Source: JASHPR01 sp963749145
Lineage (GTDB): Bacteria; Actinomycetota; Actinomycetes; Streptosporangiales; Streptosporangiaceae
DNA length: 64,000 nucleotides
Direction of reading: 5' to 3'
Assembly (NCBI GenBank): GCA_963749145.1
Contig: CAVVLN010000005.1
Coordinates: 558,001-622,000, forward strand
Made by a program: the position numbers and the translations under genes. Positions 26,801 to 35,580 of this stretch are shown in pieces; position 1 is the stretch's first letter; every line of letters begins with the position of its first letter. The notes under the pieces are model-generated. The model searched no databases, was not told the DNA's origin, and was given only the letters and a program-made list of their open reading frames with translations.

Positions 26801-27371
26801 GGGCGTCGCCCGCCGCGCGTGCCTCCCATTCGGGCCTGGTCAGCGCATACTCGACCTCGCCGTGCTCGGATCCTTCGAAGGCGTCGAGTCCTTCCCACGG
26901 GGTCGTGCGCACCAGCGTCAGGCCGCACTTCTCCAGCACGCGCCGGGATGCGGTGTTGACCGTCATCGTGTGCCCGAACACCCGCTCGACGCCGAGGTCG
27001 GTGAAGCCCACGTCGATCAGGCCCCGCGACCCCTCGGTGGCGTAGCCCTTGCTCCACGCCGACCTGCGCAGCCGGTAGCCGAGGTCGATGTTGGTGATGC
27101 CCGGGCCGGGGCCGGGGCGGAAGTGGAACCAGCCCAGGAACTCTCCGGTGGCGGCGGACTCGGCGGCCCAGGTTCCGAGCCGGTCGAGCTGCTCGTAGAC
27201 AGCGAGATGGAAGGGAATAACTTTGTCCCGGAGTTCCTCGCGGGGGGTTGGCCTGCCGCCGTTGATGTAGCGCATCACCTCTGGGTCGCTGTTCAGGTCA
27301 AACAGGTTGTCTACATCGTCCGCGGTGAACTGGCGCAGGGTCAGTCGCTGTGTTTCCAGGATGATGTTCAC
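26793..27371 (-). CDS. GNAT acetyltransferase (RimJ/RimL type)
   Basis: ATG 27371 begins MNIILETQRLTLRQFTADDV, the usual start of RimJ-like acetyltransferases. The 192 residues include TNIDLGYRLRRSAWSKGYAT with the acetyl-CoA loop and VFGHTMTVNTASRRVLEKCG with the conserved Asn. Family members acetylate ribosomal-protein N-termini or small amines; the substrate here is unknown. It converges on the deaminase gene. Confidence 0.88.
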   Translation of the reverse strand: MNIILETQRLTLRQFTADDVDNLFDLNSDPEVMRYINGGRPTPREELRDKVIPFHLAVYEQLDRLGTWAAESAATGEFLGWFHFRPGPGPGITNIDLGYRLRRSAWSKGYATEGSRGLIDVGFTDLGVERVFGHTMTVNTASRRVLEKCGLTLVRTTPWEGLDAFEGSEHGEVEYALTRPEWEARAAGDARN

Positions 27372-27529
27372 CTAACCAGTATCCAGGCACGGGCCGGCCT
27401 GCTCCCGTGAGCGCCCGGCGGCATCCCGGCCGGGGTCGCCGCCCTGGTCGAGTCGATCATGCCCGCGCTACCGTGTCCTTGTTGCCTGATTGCCCGGAGC
27501 CTTGCCCTTATCTGGAGGTGCTCGCCCCT

Positions 27530-28462
27530 ATGGCCAAGCACCGGCTTGCGCCGACGCGTGACACCGTCACCGATGTGTTCAGCCGCGAGCGTCCGCCGGT
27601 GCTCACGGTCAGCCCGGGGGACACGGTGGTGGTCCGGTCGCTCGATGCCTCTGGCTATCTGGCCCGCCAGCAGCACCCGGGGGACCGGCAGCCGACCATG
27701 ATCAGCGCGTCGAGGGGGCACTGCCTGACCGGCCCGGTCGCGGTGAGGGGCGCCCGGCCCGGCATGGTTCTCTCGGTCCGGTTCGTATCGCTGCGGCCCG
27801 ACCCCTGGGGCTGGACGGCCGCCGCGGCCGGGGACACCCCCTTGACCCGCCGGCTGGGTCTGGCTGAGGGACCGCCGTCGTGGCTGCTGTGGGATCTCGA
27901 CGCCGACAAGGGGACCGGGACCAACGACCTGGGCTACACGGTGGCGCTCGCCCCGTTCCTCGGGGTGGTGGGGATGCCGCCGGATGAGCCCGGCGAGCAC
28001 CCGACGAAGCCCCCCCGCGCTGAGGGCGGCGGCAACATCGACTGCCGCGAGCTAGTGGCCGGCGCAACCCTTTACCTGCCGGTCACCGTTCCGGACGCGC
28101 TTCTGTGCCTGGGCGACGGGCATGCCGCCCAGGGCGACGGGGAAGTCGGGGGAACCGGGGTCGAGTGCTCGATGATGACCGAGATGGTCCTGGACCTGGT
28201 CGAGGACCCTCCGGTGCCGGGGATCCACGCCGTCGCCCCGGCCGGGAGGATCACCTTTGGCTTCAGCGAAGACCTGAACGAGGCCATGGGAGACGCGCTG
28301 GACGCGATGATCACCTGGATGCAGTCGCTCTACGGCCTGAGCAAGGGCGCGGCTCTCGCCGTGGCGAGCCCCACCGTGGATCTGCGCGTCACGCAGGTGG
28401 CCAACGACGTGTGGGGCGTCCACGCTCTCCTGCGGCACGACGTGCTGCAGGGCGCCGGCTGA
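27530..28462 (+). CDS. Acetamidase/formamidase family protein
   Basis: ATG 27530 lies 12 bases after GGAGG. The 310-residue product matches the FmdA/AmdA fold: PPVLTVSPGDTVVVRSLDAS, ISASRGHCLTGPVAVRGARP, the metal-rich GGGNIDCRELVAGATLYLPV, and LCLGDGHAAQGDGEVGGTGV, with GDGHAxQGDGE being the active-site signature. It hydrolyses formamide or acetamide to ammonia plus the acid, feeding nitrogen assimilation. It is divergent from the GNAT gene and ended by a strong terminator. Confidence 0.92.
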   Translation: MAKHRLAPTRDTVTDVFSRERPPVLTVSPGDTVVVRSLDASGYLARQQHPGDRQPTMISASRGHCLTGPVAVRGARPGMVLSVRFVSLRPDPWGWTAAAAGDTPLTRRLGLAEGPPSWLLWDLDADKGTGTNDLGYTVALAPFLGVVGMPPDEPGEHPTKPPRAEGGGNIDCRELVAGATLYLPVTVPDALLCLGDGHAAQGDGEVGGTGVECSMMTEMVLDLVEDPPVPGIHAVAPAGRITFGFSEDLNEAMGDALDAMITWMQSLYGLSKGAALAVASPTVDLRVTQVANDVWGVHALLRHDVLQGAG

Positions 28463-28488
28463 GACGCCGGCATCCGCACCGCACCCCG

Positions 28489-28525
28489 GGTGCCGTCCCG
28501 CCGCGAGCGGCGGGACGGCACCTTT
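28489..28525 (+). terminator. Rho-independent terminator, perfect 15-bp stem
   Basis: GGTGCCGTCCCGCCG and its exact complement CGGCGGGACGGCACC enclose the loop CGAG and are followed by TTT. It lies between convergent genes and can serve both. Confidence 0.85.
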
Positions 28526-28530
28526 GCTGG

Positions 28531-29918
28531 CTACTTGGTGAAGTACCAGTACTCGGGGAGCAGGGTGAACAGCGGGCTGAACGTGACGTTGTGCAGCTTG
28601 CTGCTGACCGCCTGGACCGTGTAGGGGTTCGGGTTCCAGACGAACGGCAGCTGCTGCGCCCCGTACGTGGCGTACTGGTCGAACGTCGACAACGCGCCGC
28701 TGGTGTGCGTCGCGTTGATCAGGCTGTCCATCGTCGGGTTCGAGTAGTTACCGGAGTTCGAGCCGGCGCCGGTTGCGAACAGCGGCTCGCCGGTCGGCTC
28801 GAAGCCCGGACCGTCGAAGGCCCAGCCGCCGTAGGCGAACACCTGCACCGAGCACTTCGGGCCCATCGGCGTGCACGGCGCGGCCTCGCCGACGATCGTG
28901 TTGAACGACTGCCCGACCAGGTTGATGTCGATGCTCGCCTGGCTGGCGTCCGACTTGTACGTCTGCCACATCGCCGTGGTCGCGGCCACGCCGGTCGAGT
29001 AGACGTACGTCAGCTTCAGCTGCGTGCCCGCGGTGATCCCGGTCCCGCACTTGGACGGGTCCTGGCAGGTCATCACGCCGCCCACCTCGGACCAGCCGTG
29101 GCTGGTCAGCAGCGCCTTCGCCTTGGCGATGCTGAACGGGTACGGGCCCTGGGAGCTGTTCTCGGACTGGGCGGCGGGTATCCACTGGTTCCCCGGCGGC
29201 GAGTTCGGGGCCGGCCCCGACGTCGGGACACCGTACCCGCGGTAGAGCGCCTTGATGATGCCGAGCTGGTCGAATGCCTCCTGCAGGGCCTGCCGGACGT
29301 AGAGCTGGCGGACGATGAAGCCCACCTGCGGGTTGTTGAAGTTGGGCTGGGCGTAGGTGATGCCGAAGAAGTAGAACGGCTGCAGGTTGTAGCCGCTGCC
29401 CAGCGGGTCGGTCGCCGGCAAGGTCGAGTTCGCCGGCCTTTGCGGCAGGTCCTGGGAGGGGATATAACCCACGTCGAGCTGGCCGGTCTTCAGCGCCGTG
29501 TACTCGGTCGAGTCAGCGGTGTACGGCACGAACCTGACGGCCGACAGCTGTGGCTTGGGGGAGCCGGAGTACGCCGTGTTCGGCACGATCGTCACGTTGC
29601 CCGTGGTGCTGAAGCTGGACAGCTTCCACGGCCCGTCCACCACCGACCACAGCGGGCTGGTCGCGTAGGTCGTAGCGATCTTCGACTGGGCGGTCAGGAA
29701 GGTGTAGACCGCCTTGCACTTGGCCCAGCCGTCGGCGGCGCTGTCGGTGGTGCAGCCGCCGCTGCCCGCCTTGGCCCCCAGGCTGGTCACGTCCCAGGCC
29801 AGCGGCATCGGCTTGAGCTCCCCCAGCTGGGTGAAGGACCATTCGAGCCGTTCACTGACCGCGCGAGGCTGGGTGTGGTCCCGGCCCGGGAACAGGCCCG
29901 GCGTCCGGTCCAGCTAGG
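28531..29918 (-). pseudogene. Oligopeptide ABC transporter substrate-binding protein lacking its N-terminus
   Basis: The frame encodes about 425 residues from MPLAWDVTSLGAKAGSGGC on, clearly family-5 solute-binding protein: LKTGQLDVGYIPSQDLPQRP, FNNPQVGFIVRQLYVRQALQ, then GYGVPTSGPAPNSPPGNQWI. The in-frame sequence upstream of 29808 continues to a stop at about 29918 without a signal peptide, lipobox or roughly the first 150 residues that the family has. No permease or ATPase genes are near. It is a 5'-truncated gene, although some domain could still be made. Confidence 0.75.
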
Positions 29919-30492
29919 GCGACTTTTTGTCGGCCGGGTCGTCGGCGGCGCGCCGGTGGCTGCGGGCAAGTGCCGTGACCTCCCGCGTGATACCGATCGA
30001 AGGACCGCCGATCAGTTCCCATGAGCGGGCGATCCCGATCAGGAAGCAGACGATCACCAGGATCGCGATGGTGTTCACCGCGCCGGCGTTGCCTGGCTGG
30101 GCGAACACGTAGGCGCCCTGGATCAGCTGGACCACAAACACGACGACCAGCCCGACCAGGAACAGCGCGTCACGTAGGGTGTCCCGGCGCACCTCATGCC
30201 GCCGGATCAGCGACAGCAGCGATGCCGTGATGAACACGAGCCCGGTGGCCGCCACGGCCAGTGCGGCTGGCCCGATCTTGTGCCCGGGGACCAGCGCGAA
30301 CAGCGACACGGCCAGCGCGTTGGTGAACGCGGTGAGCGCCGCCGCCGCGCGAATGCGGTGGACCTGCGATCCGGCTTCTTCGCGGGCGAGCCGGTCGGAC
30401 GCCACCGAGATGGCTACGAACAGCAGCCCGATCAGCGCGCCCGCCACGCTGCAGCTCGCCGCGAAGAAGTCACGGATGTCCTCGGGTACCAC
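29914..30492 (-). CDS. Small polytopic membrane protein of unknown function
   Basis: From GTG 30492 (VVPEDIRDFFAAS) the product has 192 residues with four hydrophobic segments: AGALIGLLFVAISVA, FTNALAVSLFALVPG, ALAVAATGLVFITASLL and VGLVVVFVVQLIQGAYVF, and probably a fifth, TIAILVIVCFLIGIA. A basic C-terminus (ARSHRRAADDPADKKSP) is likely cytoplasmic. I do not recognise the family. Its 3' end overlaps the truncated binding-protein frame by a few bases. Confidence 0.7.
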   Translation of the reverse strand: MVPEDIRDFFAASCSVAGALIGLLFVAISVASDRLAREEAGSQVHRIRAAAALTAFTNALAVSLFALVPGHKIGPAALAVAATGLVFITASLLSLIRRHEVRRDTLRDALFLVGLVVVFVVQLIQGAYVFAQPGNAGAVNTIAILVIVCFLIGIARSWELIGGPSIGITREVTALARSHRRAADDPADKKSP

Positions 30493-30541
30493 CCGATGAT
30501 CCTCGCAGTCGCAGATCAGCGAGTCAGCACCGGCCAAGCCT

Positions 30542-31123
30542 TCACGTGGCGTCCCGGACGAGCTGGTAGGTGAGGAAGACGAGGCCGTCACCGATGGTCT
30601 TGCTATCGACGAGGCGCAGCGGTTTCTGGCCGCTGGTCTCGCCGAACAGGCGCTCGCCGGCTCCGAGCACGACCGGGAAGACGACCAGGCGCAGCTCGTC
30701 GACCAGGTCGTGCTCCAGCAGCGTGCGCCCGAGCTGGTAGCTGGCGTAGACGACGATGTCCCCGTCCAGCTCCTGCTTCAGCTTCGCGGCCTCGCTCACC
30801 GCGTCGCCCGGCAGGACCGTCGCGTTGCTCCACCTGGGCTCGTCGAGCGTCGCGGACACGACGTACTTGGGCAGGCTGTTCAGCCGGTCGGCCCACGGGC
30901 CGGTCCGGGCTGGCCACCGCGCGGCGAACCACTCGTCGCTTCGCCGGCCCAGCAGCAGGGCCTCGGCGCGCAGCGCCTCGTCGGCTTCGACCTTGGCCCA
31001 CTGTTCGAGGTCCTTGCCCCCGGCCTGGCCGAACCAGCCGCCGAGCCGGAAGCCCTCCCCGCCGTCCGGGTCCTGGACGACTCCGTCGAGCGAGACGTTC
31101 GTGCTGATCACGATCCTTCCCAT
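30542..31123 (-). CDS. RibD C-terminal/dihydrofolate-reductase-like protein
   Basis: ATG 31123 with AAGGAGAA upstream gives 193 residues: MGRIVISTNVSLDGVVQDPD, ALLLGRRSDEWFAARWPART, VVYASYQLGRTLLEHDLVDE and LVVFPVVLGAGERLFGE. This is the single-domain RibD_C (DHFR-like) family common in actinomycetes, NADPH-binding reductases of unknown substrate, not the riboflavin enzyme itself. A TetR gene lies just upstream in the same orientation. Confidence 0.9.
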   Translation of the reverse strand: MGRIVISTNVSLDGVVQDPDGGEGFRLGGWFGQAGGKDLEQWAKVEADEALRAEALLLGRRSDEWFAARWPARTGPWADRLNSLPKYVVSATLDEPRWSNATVLPGDAVSEAAKLKQELDGDIVVYASYQLGRTLLEHDLVDELRLVVFPVVLGAGERLFGETSGQKPLRLVDSKTIGDGLVFLTYQLVRDAT

Positions 31124-31231
31124 GGCCGTTCTCCTTCCTGGCTGGCGTCGTCAGCTACCAGCGATGTAGACACCGCTAGCCAGGAAAATGGGCGCCCGCC
31201 CGCCGCCCAGTTGGCCCCCCGGCCGGTGTCT

Positions 31232-31855
31232 CTACACGACGGTGTTGCTGGCGCCTGCGGTGTCGCCCGGCCGCCCGACCAGGCGGTCCAGGAATTCGGC
31301 GAATGCGCTCTGGCCGGCGATGAGCGCGGCGGCGGGGTCGTCCGCGCGCGCGATCATCATGGCCACCTCGTTGGTGGCGGCCAGCACAATGTGGGCGAAT
31401 ACATTCACGTGCCGTCGCGCGATGCGGCCGGCCTCGGCGGCGTAGCTGAGCGCTTCCCGGTACGGCCCCAGGCTGACCTGCTCGTCGAGCTCACGCCACC
31501 GCTGCCAGCCCAGCACCGCGGGCGCGTCGATCAGCACGGTCTGCTGCACGACCTGGTCCACGGCCAGCCGGATCCACGCCAGGCAGCCGGCCCGCAGGGC
31601 GGCGACCGGGTCGGGGGCGTCCTGTTCCGCCTCCGCGATCTGTAGGCCGACCCGGACGGCGATGCCCTCCAGGACCGCCCAGAACAACGCGTCCTTGCCC
31701 GGGAAGTGGTGGTAGAGCGAGCCGCGGCTCACTCCCGACTCGGCCAGCACCGCCTCGATCGACGTGCCGTCGTAGCCGCGCTCGGCGAACAGCCGCGTGG
31801 CGACGTCGACCAGGTGCGCCCGGGTGGCCTGGCCCCGCTCGACATTCTTGTTCAT
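31232..31855 (-). CDS. TetR-family regulator
   Basis: ATG 31855 begins MNKNVERGQATRAHLVDVAT. The helix-turn-helix is at about residues 12-58 (RGYDGTSIEAVLAESGVSRG, SLYHHFPGKDALFW). The C-terminal domain is of the TetR_C type (PDPVAALRAGCLAWIRLAVD). It is divergent from an alpha/beta hydrolase gene with two palindromes in between, so it likely represses that gene and itself. The inducer is unknown. Confidence 0.9.
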   Translation of the reverse strand: MNKNVERGQATRAHLVDVATRLFAERGYDGTSIEAVLAESGVSRGSLYHHFPGKDALFWAVLEGIAVRVGLQIAEAEQDAPDPVAALRAGCLAWIRLAVDQVVQQTVLIDAPAVLGWQRWRELDEQVSLGPYREALSYAAEAGRIARRHVNVFAHIVLAATNEVAMMIARADDPAAALIAGQSAFAEFLDRLVGRPGDTAGASNTVV

Positions 31856-31871
31856 CCGCCCCCTTGCGAAG

Positions 31872-31919
31872 TTGACAGACCGACTGGCGGTTTGTAAGAG
31901 TTAGACCGCCAGTCGGTCT
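31872..31919 (+). promoter_or_regulatory. Divergent promoter with two TetR operators
   Basis: AGACCG-N5-CGGTTT (31877-31893) and AGACCG-N5-CGGTCT (31903-31919) are two copies of the same inverted repeat. They overlap TTGACA (31872-31877) and TAAGAG (31895-31900), a 17-base-spaced promoter toward the hydrolase gene, and its start point. Confidence 0.8.
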
Positions 31920-31964
31920 TTGTCGCCACTGTACTCCGGCGGCCACTCCGCGAGGGAGGAAACC

Positions 31965-32840
31965 ATGCTCAGCGCGAAGGAATACCTCGACAAGCACCGC
32001 AGCCAGGCCGACACGCGGTCCGGCCCGGCCAGCTTCATTGACACCGGCGGCCCGGGCCGCCCGGTGCTGTTCGTGCACGGCCTGGCGACCAGCAGTTACC
32101 TGTGGCGCAACGTGATCGAGCAACTCGACGGCGAGCGCCGGTGCGTGGCCCTTGACCTGCCGCTGCACGGGAGCACGCCCGCCGCCGCCGGCCAGGACTT
32201 CTCGCTGCCGGGCCTGGCCCGGTTCGTCGCCGACTGCTGCGACGTGCTCGAGCTCACCGACATCGACCTGGTCGGGAACGACACCGGCGGCGCGATCTGC
32301 CAGGCGTTCGCCGCCGGCCACGCCGGGCGGCTGCACACCCTGACCCTGACCAACTGCGAGGCGCACAACAACATGCCGCCCATGTTGCTCCGGCCCGCGG
32401 TTCCGCTGGCCCGCATGGGCCTGACGGCCCGCATCATGCCCCGGCTGCTGCTACGCGACATCTCAAGGGGCCGCCAGCGCATGTACGGGGCCGGCTACCA
32501 GGACGTCAGCAACCTGCCCCTGGATATCGCGCGCGCCTGGCTGGAACCGCTGTTCGGCACCGCCGAATCGGCCCGCCAGAACGACCGCATCATGCCGTCG
32601 CTGCGCGCCCGCGACCTGCTGGCCATCGAGCCCGCCCTGGGCCGCCTGCAGGTCCCCACGCTCATCGTCTGGGGCACGGGCGACCGGTTCTTCTCCCGCA
32701 AGTGGGCCTACTGGCTGCGCGATACCATCCCCGGTGCCACCGAGGTGGTCGAGCTTGACGGAGCACGCCTGTTCTTCCCCGACGAGCGGGCCGCCGAGCT
32801 CACCGCGGCGCTGCGCCGCCACTGGGCCGCCCATCCCTGA
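31965..32840 (+). CDS. Alpha/beta hydrolase, haloalkane-dehalogenase-like
   Basis: ATG 31965 with GGGAGGA gives 291 residues. The oxyanion motif FVHGLATSSYLWRN and the elbow VGNDTGG are present; Asp replaces Ser as nucleophile, as in haloalkane or haloacetate dehalogenases and epoxide hydrolases. VPTLIVWGTGDRFFSRKWAY holds the second acid. The expected catalytic His near the end is not seen (VELDGARLFFPDERAAEL has none), so the enzyme may use another residue or lack hydrolysis of the covalent intermediate. It is probably controlled by the divergent TetR protein. Confidence 0.85.
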   Translation: MLSAKEYLDKHRSQADTRSGPASFIDTGGPGRPVLFVHGLATSSYLWRNVIEQLDGERRCVALDLPLHGSTPAAAGQDFSLPGLARFVADCCDVLELTDIDLVGNDTGGAICQAFAAGHAGRLHTLTLTNCEAHNNMPPMLLRPAVPLARMGLTARIMPRLLLRDISRGRQRMYGAGYQDVSNLPLDIARAWLEPLFGTAESARQNDRIMPSLRARDLLAIEPALGRLQVPTLIVWGTGDRFFSRKWAYWLRDTIPGATEVVELDGARLFFPDERAAELTAALRRHWAAHP

Positions 32841-34499
32841 TCACAGCCGGTCGGGAGCGCTGACGCCGAGCAGTTCCAGGCCGTTGGCCAGGACGATCCG
32901 GGCCGCCGCGGCCAGCCACAGCCGCGCCCGGCCGAGCTCGTCGAAGGGCTCGTCGTCCCGGGGCAGGACCCGGCAGGCGTCGTAGAAGCGGTGATAGGTA
33001 CCGGACAGTTCCTCGAGGTAGCGCGCCACCCGGTGCGGCTGGCGTAGCTCGGCCGCCGAGGCCACCACCCCCGGGAACTCGGCCAGCGCCCGCAGCAGGT
33101 CGTTCTCCCGGTCGCGGGAGAGCAGGCTCGCGTCGTAACGGTCGCCGCGCGTGATCCCGGAGTCGGCCGCCTTCCGGAGCAGGGACGCGATCCTGGCGTG
33201 CGCGTACTGCACGTAGTAGACCGGGTTGTCGTTGCTGCGCCGGGTCCACAGGCCCAGGTCGAGATCGATCGTCGAGTCCAGCGAGTACCGGGCCAGGGCG
33301 TAGCGGGCCGCGTCCACTCCGAGCGCGTCGACGAGGTCATCGATCGTGACGACGGCGCCGGCCCGCTTGGACATCCGCACCGGCTCGCCGTCCCGGACCA
33401 GGTTCACCAGCTGGCCGATGAGGATCTCCAGCGTCTGGTCGGGGTCATCACCAAAGCACGCGGCTATCGCGCGCATGCGCCCGACGTAGCCGTGGTGGTC
33501 GGCGCCCAGGATGATGACGATCTTGCCGAAGCCGCGGCCGCGCTTGTCCAGGTAGTAGGCGCAGTCGGCGGCGAAGTAGGTGTACTCGCCGTTGCTCCGG
33601 ACAAAGACGCGGTCCTTGTCGTCACCGAGGTCGCTGGTGCGGACCCAGGTGGCGCCATCGGCCTCGTACACGTGACCCGACCGCCGCAGCGTGGTCAGGG
33701 CCGCGGCGAGCTCGCCGCGGTCGTGCAGGTCCCGCTCGGCGAAGTACACGTCGAAATGCACGCCGAAGCCGGCCAGCGACGCCTTGATCTCGTCGAACAT
33801 CAGCGCCACGCCGCCGGACCGGAAGATCTCCCGGGCTTCGGCGTCGGGCCTGGCCGCCGCGCCCGGGTGTCCGGCCAGCAGCCGCCCGGCGATCTCGCTG
33901 ATGTACTCGCCGGCGTAGCCGTCATCCGGCGGCGCCTCCTGGCGGGCGGCCGCGAGCAGCGAGCCGGCGAACCGGTCGATCTGCGCGCCCGCGTCGTTGA
34001 AGTAGTACTCGGTGGTGACGGCGGCCGCCTGCGCGCGCAGCAGCCGGGCCAGCGCGTCACCGACCGCGGCCCACCGCGCCCCGCCGATATGGATCGGGCC
34101 GGTCGGGTTGGCCGAGACGAACTCGAGGTTCACGCGCTGGCCGGCCAGCGCGCGCCTGTGCCCGTAGGCGGAGCCCTGCTCGACGACGGTGCCCGCCACC
34201 GCTCCCGCTGCCGCCGCCTGCAGCCGGATGTTGAGGAATCCCGGGCCAGCGACCTCTACGCTCCGGATCGCGGGATCACTGGCCAGCCGGCCGGCGATGG
34301 CCTGCGCCAGAACCCGCGGGGCCACGCCCGCCTGCGCGGCCACCTGGAGCGCGAGCGCCGAGGCGTAGTCCCCGTGGTCGGGATGGCGGGGCCGCTCCAC
34401 GCTGGCCGTCCTGGGCAGCACGGCCGGGTCCAGGCCCCGGTCGGCCAGCGCCGCGCCGGCGGCGGCCAGAACGGTCTCGGCGAGTTGCGCAGGCGTCAC
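32841..34499 (-). CDS. argS: Arginyl-tRNA synthetase
   Basis: GTG 34499 starts a 552-residue class I synthetase with normal length. The Arg_tRNA_synt_N domain is at residues 1-90, the HIGH-equivalent in SANPTGPIHIGGARWAAVGD near residue 130, the KMSKS-equivalent VRMSKRAGAVVTIDDLVDAL near residue 375, and the anticodon-binding DALR domain at the C-terminus ends LANGLELLGVSAPDRL. It attaches arginine to tRNA-Arg in the cytoplasm. It is convergent with the hydrolase gene, with no intergenic space. Confidence 0.97.
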   Translation of the reverse strand: MTPAQLAETVLAAAGAALADRGLDPAVLPRTASVERPRHPDHGDYASALALQVAAQAGVAPRVLAQAIAGRLASDPAIRSVEVAGPGFLNIRLQAAAAGAVAGTVVEQGSAYGHRRALAGQRVNLEFVSANPTGPIHIGGARWAAVGDALARLLRAQAAAVTTEYYFNDAGAQIDRFAGSLLAAARQEAPPDDGYAGEYISEIAGRLLAGHPGAAARPDAEAREIFRSGGVALMFDEIKASLAGFGVHFDVYFAERDLHDRGELAAALTTLRRSGHVYEADGATWVRTSDLGDDKDRVFVRSNGEYTYFAADCAYYLDKRGRGFGKIVIILGADHHGYVGRMRAIAACFGDDPDQTLEILIGQLVNLVRDGEPVRMSKRAGAVVTIDDLVDALGVDAARYALARYSLDSTIDLDLGLWTRRSNDNPVYYVQYAHARIASLLRKAADSGITRGDRYDASLLSRDRENDLLRALAEFPGVVASAAELRQPHRVARYLEELSGTYHRFYDACRVLPRDDEPFDELGRARLWLAAAARIVLANGLELLGVSAPDRL

Positions 34500-34590
34500 A
34501 CGCCCGAATCTATAGCCGCGTCACCCCGGCATGCTGACCTTAAACGGGTCAGGCTTGGCTGCGGCCGTGCCGCGTCGCGGCCGTCGCGCC

Positions 34591-34719
34591 GTCGGCTGTC
34601 AGTCTCCGCGGTCGGCTGTCAGTCTCCGCGGTCGGCGGTCAGTCTCCGCGGTCGGCTGTCAGTCTCCGCGGTCGGCTGTCAGTCTCCGCGGTCGGCGGTC
34701 AGTCTCCGCGGTCGGCGGT
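34591..34719. repeat. Six tandem 20-bp repeats at the 3' end of a GNAT gene
   Basis: The unit GTCGGCTGTCAGTCTCCGCG is repeated six times (34591-34710), followed by a partial copy. Units alternate CTG and CGG at one position. The stop of the GNAT gene (34699-34701) lies in the sixth unit. There are no spacers, so it is not a CRISPR array. Confidence 0.9.
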
Positions 34720-35259
34720 GGCCGGCGGGCGGTCGGCCCAGTAGTGCATGGGCTCGCCCTTCCAGTGACCCGGCTCCAGCGGGCCGTAGTCGGCCAGGCC
34801 GAGGTGGCGGGCCACGACCTGCGAGGCGAGGTTGTCCGCGTGGATCCAGGCGGCCACCGGCAGGTCCGGGTCGGCGGCGGCGGCCGCGCGCTGCGCGGCG
34901 CGGCTGAGTTCGGTGGCGTAGCCGCGTCCCCGGTGATCCGCGTCGATGCAGTAGTAGAGGTTCCAGAACTCCGGACGGCGCTCGGCGCCCCCGACGCCGA
35001 TCACCGCCTCACTTCCCCGCACCCGGACCGTCCAGTAGCCCAGGCCGTTGGCCTCCCAGCCGCGGCTGTAGCGCTCCATCCACGCGCGGGTCGCGGCCGG
35101 GGATTCGAGCAGGCCTCCGGGGATGTGCTCGGAGTTGCGCGGGTCGCTGGTGAGACGGTGCAGGTCCGCCACGTCGTCCGGGCCGACGGCGCGCAGATCG
35201 AGGCGGTCGGTCAGCAGGTGCCGCGGTTCCTGATCCGTCGCCGCGCCGCTCTCGCGCAT
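34699..35259 (-). CDS. GNAT acetyltransferase
   Basis: ATG 35259 follows GGAAGGA by about eight bases. The 186-residue product has the RimJ/RimL-like features LTDRLDLRAVGPDDVADLHR, NLYYCIDADHRGRGYATELS with the acetyl-CoA loop RGRGYA, and AAWIHADNLASQVVARHLGL with the conserved Asn. The extreme C-terminus (ATADRGD) is encoded by a 20-bp tandem repeat, so it can vary without harm. Substrate unknown. Confidence 0.88.
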   Translation of the reverse strand: MRESGAATDQEPRHLLTDRLDLRAVGPDDVADLHRLTSDPRNSEHIPGGLLESPAATRAWMERYSRGWEANGLGYWTVRVRGSEAVIGVGGAERRPEFWNLYYCIDADHRGRGYATELSRAAQRAAAAADPDLPVAAWIHADNLASQVVARHLGLADYGPLEPGHWKGEPMHYWADRPPATADRGD

Positions 35260-35347
35260 GCACCGGTCCTTCCCGATCGCCCGAAGCGCCCGGCTCAGTC
35301 TAGGCCCACCGGATTTTGGCTGGCCGGGGTGCGGCGGCCGGCGAAGA

Positions 35348-35400
35348 CTGGCCCGGTGCTGGCCCGGTGCTGGCCCGGTGCTGGCCCGGTGCTGGCCCGG
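35348..35400. repeat. Tandem 11-bp repeats between divergent GNAT and padR genes
   Basis: CTGGCCCGGTG occurs four times in a row followed by CTGGCCCGG. It lies 90 bases upstream of the GNAT start and 180 upstream of the padR start. Confidence 0.85.
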
Positions 35401-35536
35401 CAGGCGGCCGGCCGCGCGGCGGGTGGTGTTCACCGCCCCGGTGAGGTGCGGCGCTGGCGGCGGAGCCCGGGCTCAATGTGGCAGTAAGGCAACTCGCGTC
35501 ATATCTTGTCATCAGGGCCAGGCCGACGTACGCTGT

Positions 35537-35557
35537 CGATATATCGCGATCGTATCG
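35537..35557 (+). promoter_or_regulatory. PadR-type operator upstream of padR
   Basis: CGATATATCGCGATCGTATCG is an imperfect palindrome of the AT-rich CGATATATCG kind often found before actinomycete padR genes. It ends 23 bases before the ATG at 35581, so it probably covers the promoter and mediates autorepression. Confidence 0.6.
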
Positions 35558-35580
35558 CGGAGGCGGAACGGAGGCAGGGG

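Noticed and set aside
28105..30024. 639-codon plus-strand open frame
   Set aside because: Arg/Gly-rich antisense shadow of the acetamidase and binding-protein genes, with no domain and wrong codon bias.
34591..34719. CRISPR array
   Set aside because: The 20-bp units are directly joined with no spacers and no cas genes are present.
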